DNA of 64,000 bases from Fomitopsis serialis (Eukaryota > Basidiomycota > Agaricomycetes > Polyporales > Fomitopsidaceae): contig NW_025955051.1 in the NCBI RefSeq assembly GCF_022376445.1, positions 62,001 through 126,000 on the forward strand, written 5' to 3'. Below are positions 24,031 through 36,020 of the stretch, in pieces. How positions within the stretch are numbered: position 1 is the first letter of the stretch; each line of letters starts with the position of its first letter. The notes beneath the pieces were generated by a model, which saw nothing but the letters and a program-made list of their open reading frames with translations, did not search any database and was not told where the DNA came from. The position numbers and the translations under genes are program-made.

Positions 24031-26102
24031 CTTGCCGCAGGTCTGGTGAGTAGATAGCTCTGACAGCTCGCATTCGAATCATCTTGAGGCAAACCATGAA
24101 ATCGCGCCAAGGTACGTATTAGTCACACGATTTGCAGCTGGCACTGTTGATGTATAACCGACAGTTCTCGGGATCATGATTGCGTATACTGAAGGGGGCG
24201 GCTGCGGGGCCCAAGGACGTGATTTCCACATATGTGGGTACCAATCAATGTTTGCGAGAACAGTCAACATGCGCTGGTCATGCTCTGATCACAGATATTC
24301 ACAACAGAAGCTCCGGTTCACCTAAGGTCCGCCGGTCGCTTTCTCCTGCTCCTTTACACAGCATGACAAGTTACAGGGTACACTTGAGCGCTGGAATACG
24401 TCCGTTACGGCGAAGTGGAATCACTGGACTCGGTGCTATCAACAACGCAGACGTAGGGGGTGGACCTCAGGCTCGTCGTGAGTATGCTGCCCGCCTCTGC
24501 GCTACCTTTTCGATGGCTCTGGGATTCAGTTGACGGTCCATTCGCGTGACTGCATCCATATGTCTCGGTCTTCTGTTAGCGGGCAAACCTCCCTCCGATT
24601 CGGATCCAGCTAGGGAGGACACAACTTCTCAAGAATGTCCAAGAATGTCGGTGCCTTAAGCGAGGAAGCGAATGAAAGGGAGCCTGCCGCGAACGCTGGG
24701 CCAGTAGAGCTAGACCAGGCCGTTCAACGTTTATGCCACCCTTTTGGACCGCAGTAACATATATCTTCTCGTTCAGGCCTTCCTGACTGGCCTCGTGCTC
24801 TGGGTTCCCAGCTTTCGCAGAGCGGAAGAGCGTGGACCAGCAACTTTCGCTCTACAGCCTCGCCATCTTGTATGTTTCGAACGCACTCTAGATTGCACTT
24901 CACGCTTCTTGAATGTTCGACGTCATATGGACCGGTACTCTTGGCGATATTGTGCGTGTCCCGCCAGATGATGAATGCTGAAGCGTTAACACCTCGGCAT
25001 CGTAGCTACGGCTTGTGTTCGTGAACTGGTGATGCGCTCACCATATCTTTCGTGCGCACGTCAGCTGGCCATCCGCACCAGATGTATCCATCTTCCCCCG
25101 TCTGTGGCATTGATCAGCGCCGAAGGTAGGACCGTCCGTCCCTCTCGCATCTTCGCGATCGTAACTACCTCTTCCGCAGACAACACATGGATATCGCCTT
25201 CTTGCACAGCGAAATTCAATCATTATCGGCACATCTAGCGGAGGACCTTGGATAGGGCATGACTACGTGCGGTGGAAGGGTGTGCAATAGTCTTTGCAGC
25301 GGTCAGTCTTCGCCCCCCCCCCCCGCTCTGGTAGCGCCATGTACATGCTGACGATCTCATGCTAGGCGACTGGGCTGGCAGGCAATGCTATCGTAGGGCC
25401 CATTCTACTCACTCGGCCGCGCAAGTCATGAGAACTCGAGATTATCCCCGCCATCAAGCCTGTTGCTCCGTGCCGTGGTTTTGACCATTCAGGTGAGAAC
25501 CCTCGCTCTCGCCGACTCAATTCTCATGTGTCCACTGGCGGAAACAACGCTTCATTGGCACTGAAGGCCGTCGCGTGAGGTATATCCTCAATCATCCGCT
25601 ACGACGTGTGTCGAGCTTGCGAGCCGACACAGACAATGCACGGTTTATCAGGATCATGTGCATCATGTGCGGAAGACGGAGCGCGTGGAGAGCGGAAGAC
25701 GGAAGGAGCCTTTGAGTCGTTGAGAGCACCTGAGCGAGGCGTAACACGAGAGGTGCGCGAACGATCACTTCAAGTGCGAGTGTCAGACTCGATGACTCCA
25801 TCGGAGACGGTTGACGCGAGTTACTAACTGGTCTGCGAGAGCCCGAGCGCAACCCCATTAGATATGCGTAGATACTAACATGAGTCGTTAGTATTGGGAA
25901 AAGGTCACGAATGGAAAACTACTACGAGTCAAGGAGTGACCAGCGTACTAGTAAGTGGTCTTCTCGATGTTCAACCTGTACCAGCCAGTATCTGCGCACC
26001 GTGTATAAACTCAACGGGACAGAATCAATGGTTGTTTTAGTTCGGAACTTAAAGGGATGGTGTCAATATTCGTAAGCAGTATTTGTAAACTTGACAGAGC
26101 AC
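24031..26102. other. Intergenic with possible membrane-protein remnant and a poly-C tract
   Basis: Around 24,733-24,970 the + strand gives L-L-D-R-S-N-I-Y-L-L-V-Q-A-F and, in another frame, L-S-L-Y-S-L-A-I-L-Y-V-S-N-A-L, which together recall the first helices of the seven-helix family. In-frame stops follow, so at best it is a remnant. A run of about 14 C bases lies near 25,312-25,325. Nothing else is supportable. Confidence 0.3.
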
Positions 26103-27339
26103 GTGTGAGTGCCACTGAGCCATGACATTATGCACTCACAGTTGCTGGTCACTGTACTGTTTCCCTAAGTGACATTCACCACTACAAGCCAATTTTATGT
26201 GCCAAACAACATCAGATACAAAACATCATCAATTTGACTGCATCAGAACCTCAGAATATCATACATCTGTACACTGTCAAGACCACTCATGCTGAGCATC
26301 ATTGTCATATACACAAACCAGTAGCAAGATGTCAATGAGCTCAATGGGGGATAATCAGATCACACCCTTGATGATATCTGCAGCTGTTTTCATGATGTAA
26401 ATGTATTGGCATCACCTGTATAAAACCTTGGTCATATACCTTGTTCTCCAATGGCATAGGTTAGTGCTAAGAAATAAAAACAATGAGACAAGTCACTACA
26501 GAGAGTATACAACATACCCTGTGTGTGACTCCCCACATTGAGGGGTACAATGGACAGATCAACAACACGTATGTTGGTAGTGTGGTATACCTTCAAGTTG
26601 AAATTGGTAAGCATGCAGCATTTATATAGATCCTGGCTCTCAGTGTAGTAAAGCTCACCCTCAGCTTTGCATCAACAACACCACCATCCTCCAATGGCAA
26701 CATGCTGCATGACCCTGTTGTATCTGTTGGGCATTAGTCTCAGTTGCCATTAGCAAGAAAATGTATACTCACGATAGGTGGTATTCACAACATTCCTGAG
26801 CCAATCTACAGAAACATATCAGTGTCTGTTGGGGCTATATCACTCATTAACATACTGGCAATCTGCTCATCACTCTGCACAGTTGGCCCAGGCATGACTT
26901 CCTCTGTAAATGTGATTAAGATTGGCTTGCCAATATCTTCCTATCATGATTGTATGCTTACCAGCCAATGTCTCCTTGAATGGAGGAGTTTGTGCCAATT
27001 GTCTGTTGAACTTGACAAGCTCAACCATGGACTGGATGTCTATCCTCACTTGTCAGTCAATTGAAAAATTCATTATTGACATATATCTCACCATATGCCT
27101 CATCATACAGGTTAGGGTCAATGAGAGGATGCTTCAATGGGTCACTGGAACCAATGTGCTGTATAACTTGGTAAGTACAGAACATACTGCTGAAGTATGA
27201 TTCTCACTATTGTTCCCCTGGAGAATGGACTGTTCAGAGCCAAACCAAGTGTGATATGCTTCTGGTTGACATCTGGCTTCTCTGCAAGCAATGATGAGAA
27301 TGAAACAATATCATAAATCTAAGTCACTGGATAGCATAC
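26103..27339. other. CpG-depleted block (1.24 kb)
   Basis: Direct count: between the CG at 26,102 and the CG at 27,340 there are only two CG dinucleotides (at 26,568 and 26,772). Adjacent DNA on both sides has them every 15-25 bases. TG and CA are correspondingly common. The block covers the last exons and 3' flank of the GMC gene. Confidence 0.9.
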
Positions 27340-29543
27340 CGGGACGAACAATTGGGCGTGGCAGAAGCATGATTTCAAGACTCGGGACATGATCACGGAT
27401 ATGTTTCAGCTGCAACTCGTACTGCTTGCGAAGGCCGCTGTTGTATACGTTCTTCTTGATACCGTCGAGGATAGTGTCCGAGAGCGTGCGCTGGAGTTTG
27501 TCCGCATCTACGCAGACGCTATTGAGCGGTAGAAAAGTGAGACTTGTCGTCCAGACGTTAAGTGCCCCTTTGCCGCTTGCGCTACCACCACATGATGTTT
27601 ATTCAGAATGACCATGCGGCATGAATGAGAATGTGAACGTACTGGAGCGCAATGTGCTTCGGAGCTTCCGCGGGATTCATCAAGGGATCCATGGTTGTTA
27701 CAGGGCGACCATCCACCACGAAGTCCTTAACACCTGTATGCACAAGCATAAGACGAGCTTTAGCCACGGAGGACTTGAAAGTCTTTACGATATATCACCC
27801 CCGACCACAAGTGCTCCTGAACGTTGGCGCCGACTCCTGGAAGCTCGCACTTGACCTCGACACCTGCCTGATTGAGTACGTGATGATCGCCGATACCGGA
27901 GAGTTCGAGAATCTGAACACGAGATATGGTGAAAACGGGTTCGAGCATCAGCGCATTGCCCATCGTCATACCTGCGGAGACATGATCGTGCTGTGTTGCC
28001 AGTGGACATACATCCCATCAGCGCCGTGTCGACACATGATGAGGAAACGTACCCGGCCGACAGGCACACCTCCTTAGAAGCATGTACTACATGGTTGCTA
28101 CCTCCGTGAATGAAGTAGACACCGGTCGCTGTCAAAGTCCCTTCCGCGTTACGCCGAGTCACAATACTCGCCACATGAGCGGAGACCAAGACGGTCAGGT
28201 TGTGCCTAGCTGCATTGGGCGCATAGTAAGACTACCGTATGCGTGTAAGTTAGTCGGTACATACGACGAGAGTCAAACTCACATTAGCGGCGTAACTACG
28301 CAAGTGTGTCTTCGGATCCAGCGTGGAAGCCGTCACCGAAGTCCCGTTTGTCTGGCGACGTGATTCTTAGGTCAATCATACATAACTGCATGCCAAGCAC
28401 ACTTACAGATCCTGACGACTGCGAACGGCGATATGCCCCATGAGTTATATTAGTAGACACAATTATGCCAGGAGAGAAGCTCACCGCTTCTCGGATGCGT
28501 TCGATGCCAAACGTCTGCATGGCCTAGTTGCCAAAACGGTTCAGTCAACTGGTACGTTCGACACATTTTGACGGGAACTGATATCACCTCGATGAAACGC
28601 CGCTCAAGTTGGGAGATTGTAGTCGGAAATGACACAGGGACCGGACCTAGAACATATAAGTCTGACCATAAAGGAGCATGTCTACAGGGATGAGACATGC
28701 CTGATGTTCCACGGTGTTTGAGATCATATGTCAAGTAGTCGCGGTCATGGTCCGGGGCCGTAAATCTAGTACAACGTAAGCAACAGCCACTAGAAGTGTT
28801 TAAGATACTTACTGCTCTGCCCGCTTGGAATACTTGTCGAAACTCTCCCAATTCCACCCTTCATTTCCCAGCTCCTCGAACGCTGGCAAACAGGCATATA
28901 TGTGTCAGAATATGTGGAACGAGGCTGAGCTGCCATACCGTCAAGGAACTCCCTAGCAGGCTTGTTCCATAGCAAAAAATTAATCGCTGAGCTCCCACCG
29001 AGCCCCATTCCACTGGCGAGGTATCGGTGTGAGAAATCAAGTTATCATCAACGCCTTACCGTGGCCATGAATACTCCCTTCCGTTGGAATGTTCTTGTTT
29101 GACCTGACAACGGTCGTCAGCGAGACGTATACAACAATAGGAATACCATTACCGTCTTAAAGCCCCAGTCATATTTCGGATTGTTTATGTGCACCATTCC
29201 CTGCCCAGGAAGTACTGAAATGGTTGTGAGCCTTGAAGCGACGGATACGGTGCATCTGACTCACATATCGCTCTGTCGTCGAGGTTGGCCTCACCCGCCT
29301 CCAGTACTAAGACCGACACAGAAGCATCCTCGGACAGACGTGAGGCAACCACCAAACCCGCTGTCTGCAATGTACGGTTACTATCTCGTACATGAAGCGT
29401 GTAGTGCAAGACACATCATCAGTACGTACTCCTCCGCCTGGTAGAGCATTAGTCGTACTATCTCTTCACAAAATGAAGCTACTCTCACCAATCACTATGT
29501 AGTCAAACGTCTTGTGTTCTACCTGCGTGATGTTCGCTAGCAT
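26432..29543 (-). CDS. GMC (glucose-methanol-choline) oxidoreductase, aryl-alcohol-oxidase-like
   Basis: FAD-dependent alcohol oxidase or dehydrogenase. The start ATG at 29,541-29,543 begins with L-A-N-I-T-Q-V and leads into the FAD-binding Y-I-V-I-G-G-G-T-A-G-L. That motif is assembled from exon 1 (29,489-29,543), an 8-base micro-exon (29,430-29,437) and exon 3 (29,265-29,364). Exon 3 continues to V-L-E-A-G-E. Next come H-I-N-N-P-K-Y-D-W-G-F, the GMC signature G-M-G-L-G-G-S-S-A-I-N-F, L-E-L-S-G-I-G-D, and L-P-G-V-G-A-N-V-Q-E-H. The C-terminal half keeps S-S-D-P-L-K-H-P, the catalytic-region H-T-T-G-S-C-S-M-L and the second histidine in N-V-G-S-H-T-Q. Stop at 26,432-26,434. About fifteen exons join without a frame break. 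No signal peptide is evident, so it is probably intracellular and not a secreted lignin-decay oxidase. It is bracketed by the two long repeat copies. Confidence 0.85.
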
Positions 29544-30834
29544 GCCGCACAGACCAAATCTCGACGAGATACAGGACGCGTTACAGAAATGCTGGGGTAC
29601 TTATGAGGTCGAGGACGAGACGACCGAGAGAACGCAGTAGACGCACCACGCTACAAAGAGGGATATGGAAGCGTGTTTGGCCAACTGAGAGCAACCCTCG
29701 AAGAAGCAACGCTTCTGTCAGCGACATCTTGCAACTCTCGGTGGCCGGCTCACCAAGAATATCACGTCGAATCGTCGCGCAAAGATTTCTCGCAGTAGAT
29801 CCGGCTTCGTTTCCTGTGAGGACATATCGCTGAGCATCCAATCGCCATGCGTCTAGTGCGGAACGCGATCCACCGCCTCGAGCCCTTCCCTAAGGGTCGT
29901 GCAGGCTGTCTATCGTGATAAGGAATGAACGCACTGGGTAATTGATTCCGAAAGCCGATCGAAGTCATCAACGCACCGTGAGGATAGCAGAACTCTGTCT
30001 TGTGCACGCCCAAGACGTGCACAAAGGGCGAGAACCGCGGGACTAACAGAAGTCCTGTCCGACAGAGCGCGCCCAAGGCTACGGTTCACTGATCGGAATC
30101 TGACATGGAACCATATGATCAACTCTGAATTTATAAACCGGGTCATAGAGCCAATCCAGATTGACAACTCACTGCTTCTGCAAACACGAGTGCCGTACCG
30201 TATCATCATCATAACATGACATATTGGCATATGATACGCCACGCCGGCGCGGGAGACTCGGGCCAGGTGGCCAGTGCATTCGCCCTACGCGTCCGTATCA
30301 GCAGTGAACATGTCGACGGTAGTACCACGGCCCACCTCGCTCACGTCGTTCGAAGCTACCTCCCTGAAATCAGTGCGGTACGCTATTTCCACTGGAGGAC
30401 CTGAGGCCTGATCACTGAACCACTGATAGACGAGTACAACAGTCTGGAAAAGGGCTGGCTGAATGCGAGGACGTGCGAGATGGTTATTTCGACCACAAGG
30501 ATCCGATTGTCATCCCCAGTAATCGGTGTGTGCACTTCTAATTTCACTCTCCCGACTCGACAGCCACTTGTACCTCTCAGCTCGCCCGATACGTAGACAT
30601 AAGACGTAGATGTCAGAGGAGGAACACGCACATGGTAAGACTGGGCATCTTGCAGCATGACCCGATGCCCTTTTGGCTATACATCGTCTTCATGAAGGAC
30701 ACGGCGACCAGACAGCCACCGTCCTGTGTGCGCATTAGACGAGAAGGGGACGGTGTATATCGCGAGGTGGACAGCTACGCACGAACCTGACTTGCCTACT
30801 GCCGAGTTACGCACGGCATTCGTCTCAGCGGGGG
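29544..30834. other. Upstream region of GMC gene
   Basis: Holds the GMC promoter on the - strand. Open frames at 29,581-29,841, 29,910-30,242 and 30,383-30,658 (- strand) show no family motif; the last is beta-strand-like but unrecognised. No gene called. Confidence 0.4.
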
Positions 30835-33800
30835 CGGCCCAGTGCTCCACCACGACGATAGGGCGCAAGAAGCACTCGATGCTACCCACACAGACGGCGA
30901 GTCAAGAGAAGCAGCAAGGACGCTATTACATCGTGTAGTGATCCAAGGCACACAGGGAAAGGCATACCACGGGGACGCATACCGCTGCAGATGCCCACAT
31001 TGGCCCGCTGGACGTGCGCTATTGTGTCAGGGAAGGTTTATGGCGCGATAAGCCCAGGGATGGCGAGGCGTTCTTCAGGCTTCTTCAGGTAGACGATCAC
31101 CTTCACGTTGAAGGCGTGGCCATAGGCGCAAGTGCAGATCGGCGTTCTCGAACCCGTCCAGTGGCAGAAAAGGCGGCATTTCGGCCCGCCTGAGCATTCC
31201 TAGAAAGGAATCCGATCATCATCGACGCAGTCGTCCCAGGCAGCAGACCGGTCGAGTGTCGGGCAGCTGATGTTCAGTGAAGGGCACCTCATGCATCATG
31301 GAATTGATCCGAAATTGTCAGACGCAATGATGGTGGAACGTTGGCGGCACTCGAACTGCCCGTGCACGGGTAGTAGCACCGTGAGTCCAGCTTTGTGTGT
31401 ATTGCCCTCACGCTCGCTCACTGCTTGCACGACGGATTTGTGCAGTGCGTTGCAGCGATGGCTGGTCACGCGGGTGAGCGAGAGACACTGCTCGACGGAC
31501 TGTCTGCTTTGCTCGAGGAAATATGTGCAGGGTATCTTGAGTGGCCGTAGACGGAGTACGCCGGTCAAAATCTTATCCAGGGGTCCAGTTGGCGATCCGA
31601 ACGCAGGGTGGTGCCTTGCGGTGGATAGATCCATGCCACGGAGATGTCGTTGCCTCAATAACGACCAGACCGAGTCGGTCATTGAGCTTTTATCGGACCG
31701 CAAAGCTGTAGAAGAATGTCGGTTCAAGCGAAAGTCGATTACAGCAAAACCTACCTTCTCACGTCTCTAATCATTGAAACCCTCTCCGTTCCTCCGGCGG
31801 AAGAAGATGTACACCAATGCCGAAGGACAGTAGAGCCAGTTACGCCACACCGACTGAGGTTGGATTACCGCTGACGTTCTGCTGAATCGGAGATTGGTTA
31901 GAAACTCAGTTCCAAGGCAACGACATCCATACCGTACTCCTCTTGTCTAGTACAAGAAGCTCGACACGACACGAGCCAACCTACGGTCCGCCATGTTTCT
32001 GGTGACATATACCAGTGCAGTCTGAGATCAAGACTACACAGCACGCACGGCGTCCGTCTCGGTATGAGCGGCTCGTTGCCCCTACGTCACGATAGAGCGA
32101 AGGAAGCACTCGATGCTACTCGGCACATACACAGAGAAGGGTCAAGGAAGGGACCGACGATGCCCGCACCGTTGCGCTCAGGGTGTACTGTGCGTTGATT
32201 GAAGGCATGCACGCCAGGTAAAGGGGCATGTCCGTGGAGGCGGCAGTTAGGTCGCATGATGCTCGCGGCCGTTGCAGGGATGTCATGCATGTGCGTCGAG
32301 CATCCATTCAGCACCAGGAACCAATGCATGCGCTACGCAGATAACGTTCACGATCATCCAGCATGGCCATGAAACGAGAGAGGAAGACTCAGGTTATGGA
32401 ACGAAAGAATGCGTTCGGCGTCACCATGGTGCGTCTGCGGGAGCTTCTCGCCACGAGCCAACGCCCCTCGAGCCGTACACCAGCAAGAGACAAAGCCAGC
32501 GAGTTATGTAGCGCCGTGATGAAAGGTGTGTAGTGCGCGGATACGGAGCGGGAGACGAATCGCCGCGTATGAGAAACGTTGTCGTGTAGACGGCAAGTCG
32601 TTATCCAGATATTCGTGGAGGACGTGGCCGCCACGCCAGTGATTCCCGGCCCATCTCGTGTCAGAACACGTCGCACGTCGCCGAGCCCGATCTGTCGCAT
32701 GCAGGGACCCAGGCGGAACCGTCGCCCTAGAGCAGCGGGTCGTCCATGATGAGCGTCGGGAAACTGCTGTGAAGGGCACCGTCTCACATCGAGTCCATGT
32801 GAGGTGGATCCTGGTCGCCGCGATACAGCCAAGCAGCGTGACGTTGGCGGTCGACTTCCGCGATTGCTTCGCATGATGCAGCTTGCAGATATGATTGGGG
32901 CGAGTGCGCGAGAGGTGGCACCCAAGGGCCTGCCATCTATTTCGTTCCAAAGAATGCGCGGTCTCTTCTAGGCAGCCGCAGATGATCCTTGCCGCGAATG
33001 GCTTCAGCCTGGTATCCGCTGGCGAATCGGTCCAAAGTCCGTCGACGCGAGAGCAGTGTCAAGTATCGCATTGAGTGCAGAAGTTTGACCGGTGGATGGG
33101 GGCAGCGTGGCGGTAAGCATAGGTTCGATGTCCTCGGCTTTCGGAGTCGCCCGGAGTCCCCAATAAGAGGGCCTATTCGATTTGTGTATGGTACAGCACA
33201 CTTGGACCATCGCTTGTTGTGTCGTATGAATAGCTATGAGAGAAAGTCGGTCGAGGATGTGAGACGATGTGCGCGTAAAACATACCATTTCACGCCTCCC
33301 GACTCCACGAACAGCTTCCTCGTCCCTGCTAGCGACATACAGCGTGCACCTCTCGGTAACAGGGCGAATGATGTAACAGTGACCGTCGTTCTGCTGAATC
33401 AGACGTCTATGAAGGAGTTCAGTCCGACGTCAGGGACAGCAGATCTTCCGAATACCTTTGAAGTGGCCTGGTTGACATTCAGACCGTGCCCCGCGATACT
33501 AACTGCTTCTGGTGCTACGCAACAAGTTAGTGTCAAACCACAGAGGCACAGGATATCCTTACCCGAGGCTGTATCCCGCCCAGTCTCTAGTCAACAATCG
33601 CTCGTCCGCTCTACCGTACTCAGACTCCGGGTGGTAGCATTGCGCTACTGCAACGTGGATACGCGTTCGATGATGCAACCAGAACAGATGACGGAAGACG
33701 GTTGTTCAGAATGCAGAAGATATACGGCGTTCAGCTGGCGAGGAGAGCGCGATCAAATTGTGAAGCAGTTGGTCTCGACGTGAATAACTTTGACAACTGA

Positions 33801-33870
33801 ACAAGGGAGAGCGGTCCCCAATATGGGTAGGTAGCGATCAGTGTAGCGTGCGACTACTCGCTCAAGAGGG
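30835..33870 (+). repeat. Long dispersed repeat, copy B
   Basis: Second copy of the repeat at 20,640-23,215, same orientation, about 10.2 kb away. It is longer: near 31,850-32,350 it contains extra sequence including a second occurrence of the repeat's left-end motif (gaagcactcgatgctact at 32,105). So a nested or partially duplicated left end is present. The right end matches copy A until about 33,870 (tgtagcgtgcga followed by ctcaagaggg). The + strand is open for 264 codons (32,989-33,783), but copy A does not keep that frame intact. Confidence 0.8.
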
Positions 33871-36020
33871 AGAGGAGCAAGAGTCCGTTGCAGGAGGTCG
33901 GGTCTTCGACGAGAGGGCCGCTTCTGGCGCTATTACCTTTAGCGCCGTCGCACGGCGGATCGCGTTGTGCGAAGCGCTCACATCATGTCCTCCCGCCGCC
34001 GCGCCGCTGCGATCAAGCTGTGGTCCTTGGTAAGTTCTGGCAGGACTATCCGACGAGATCTTGGATGTATGTTGCGGCAATTGGGGCTTCCAGGAGTACG
34101 CTTAGTCGAAGAAAGTCTGACTTTGAGAGGTGTTGAACCGTACTGACAAACTCTAACCAAATGCTCTGCTCCCAGTGGGCCTCCGCGCGCCTCTCGATCA
34201 ATAAGCATTAATATTCTCGCTCTTGCCTTCTGCGACTGCCGCACAACCGCAGCTATGATGACAACCTGCGCCAGAGCCCATTCTCGTTCATTGCAGTGAG
34301 TCTGATAACGCCGCATTACCGCTCAAACCCACAGAAGTTGAAGCCTGAGTCACTAAACAGGGAGTATCAGTGGCGTTCGATCCCGGTTAGTAAGTTCATT
34401 GAACTTATGCTAGTATCACTGAATTATGGCCTGTTCAGCGCCGCGATACAAGATGAGATTGACCGGATGAGAGCCTTCTTACCGCGCGAAGTTGGTTATG
34501 TTTGCCTGCGCATCACTTGCAGTGGTCAAAGCTACCGACGTATTGATGCTGGGTCAGACGCAAGAAGTCGTTGCAACAGGAAATCTTGGGTGCAAGACTA
34601 CACATACAAATTATAACTGTAGCTGCTACATATCACCGATGCGTAGATCATGCAGCTCCATGACAGCGGAAAGTACGGTTGGTATTTCAGGAAAGCGGGG
34701 CTTGAACGAACATTCGAAAGGTGCAGGTCGCCTAAGGAAACATGTTCACGTTGAGTATTGAGTCTCGTATGGTCACCCGTACGCTGCGCACTTACATAAC
34801 GATGCCACTGTTGACAAAATCCGTCGCGGAAGAAATTCGACCACCCATACTTTGCAAGTCGAAGGCCCAGAGTATCGATGCGATATTGATCAACAGAGCA
34901 TCGTTTGCGACGTGTCTGCCAACGCGTAGCCTAGATGTACCGCAGTCAATGAGAAGTCATACTCGGTCAATCCTGAGCACGTCACCTGCTTCCAAAGCCA
35001 TAGCTCGAATGACCCTCTTCCTTAGTGTTTGCGGGTGCCTTGGCCATGCGGCCGCCACTAGTAGGTCACATGTCGTTTCGACCGTCGTATTGTGAGGTGT
35101 CGATCCATGGGAATCCCTATGCAAACCGTGCACAGGAGATACTACAAAGTCAGTGAGAGCGGTGATAGAGGTGATCTGAATGTGCGCCGGAGAGACTGAC
35201 CTAGTGTTTTGGCAATCAACCACACATGGCAGCTGCACCGTACCACCATCGTTCCATCCCGGAGACAGGCCGACGCAAGGCCGACGTCAGTGTCAGGCTC
35301 CAAGCTGATCGCGGATTCGCTGGCAGGTCAATTTCAACGTGCCCTCATGACCTTGCTGCGGCATTCGTTCCAAGTTCATTCTCCCGTAGGCAGACCACAA
35401 ATACGACCTCCGAGTTGGCGGGACTCGGAGAGAGGACGGTCGTATCAGGGATGTTCTACTGTCCAGTGATTGGTTCGAGGCCTCAAGCTTTCAAGCTCAA
35501 GCTTGCACGTTTTCACTGCGGCCCAAGGAGCGAGGGGACAACCGCGATTCCAGCCAAAAACGCTCGATCGGTGAAGACGATCTATCCGGCCGAGGTGCCG
35601 GCATGCCGCGCCACAGAAGCCACCGGGGATCCCTCGGACCCGCCGTTTCTGGTGTCAGTCCGCTGAACGTCTCCCTGACTTGATCAGGCGTACTGTCACT
35701 GCGATGTCATTGATGCAACTGCATGCACCTCAAGTTCGCTATAATCGACTAGTGTGGGTCGGTGTTTCGCCTGCATTCTCAATCATCGGCTTGTACAGCC
35801 TTCACGTCCCTCTTGACATGGCACTGTGACAGTTACAGTGCCGCCAAACATTTTGTAAGTGAGATTCCGAGTCGTACAGTCCAATTTGACTGATGCAGAC
35901 GAACAGCCTCTGGGGCCACTGGTATACCTCGCCATGATAGCGGGGAGGACATCCGTCATGGTTGTAATCAGGACTGGAGTCGATGCGAAGACTAACACTA
36001 GTTGAGTGAACTCATTCTAT
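33871..36020. other. Intergenic between long repeat and inverted-repeat element
   Basis: Several unrelated short open frames but no motif, splice pattern or neighbour support. One - strand frame (35,783-35,998) starts with an ATG and a hydrophobic stretch, but I cannot place it in a family. A CAAGCTT-rich patch lies at 35,485-35,508. Confidence 0.4.

Noticed and set aside
33240..33290. Possible GT-AG intron on the - strand conserved in both repeat copies (33,240-33,290 and 22,540-22,590)
   Set aside because: Both copies keep gtatg...tcatag/tcaaag, but copy A has lost a clean acceptor context and no protein family emerges from either side. Not enough to call a gene.
32989..33783. 264-codon open frame on the + strand within repeat copy B
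   Set aside because: The matching region of copy A is frame-shifted, differences between copies fall about evenly on all codon positions, and no motif is seen. Probably chance openness in a repeat.
35226..35666. 146-codon open frame on the + strand
   Set aside because: No motif, overlaps a low-complexity CAAGCTT patch, and composition is like the surrounding intergenic DNA.
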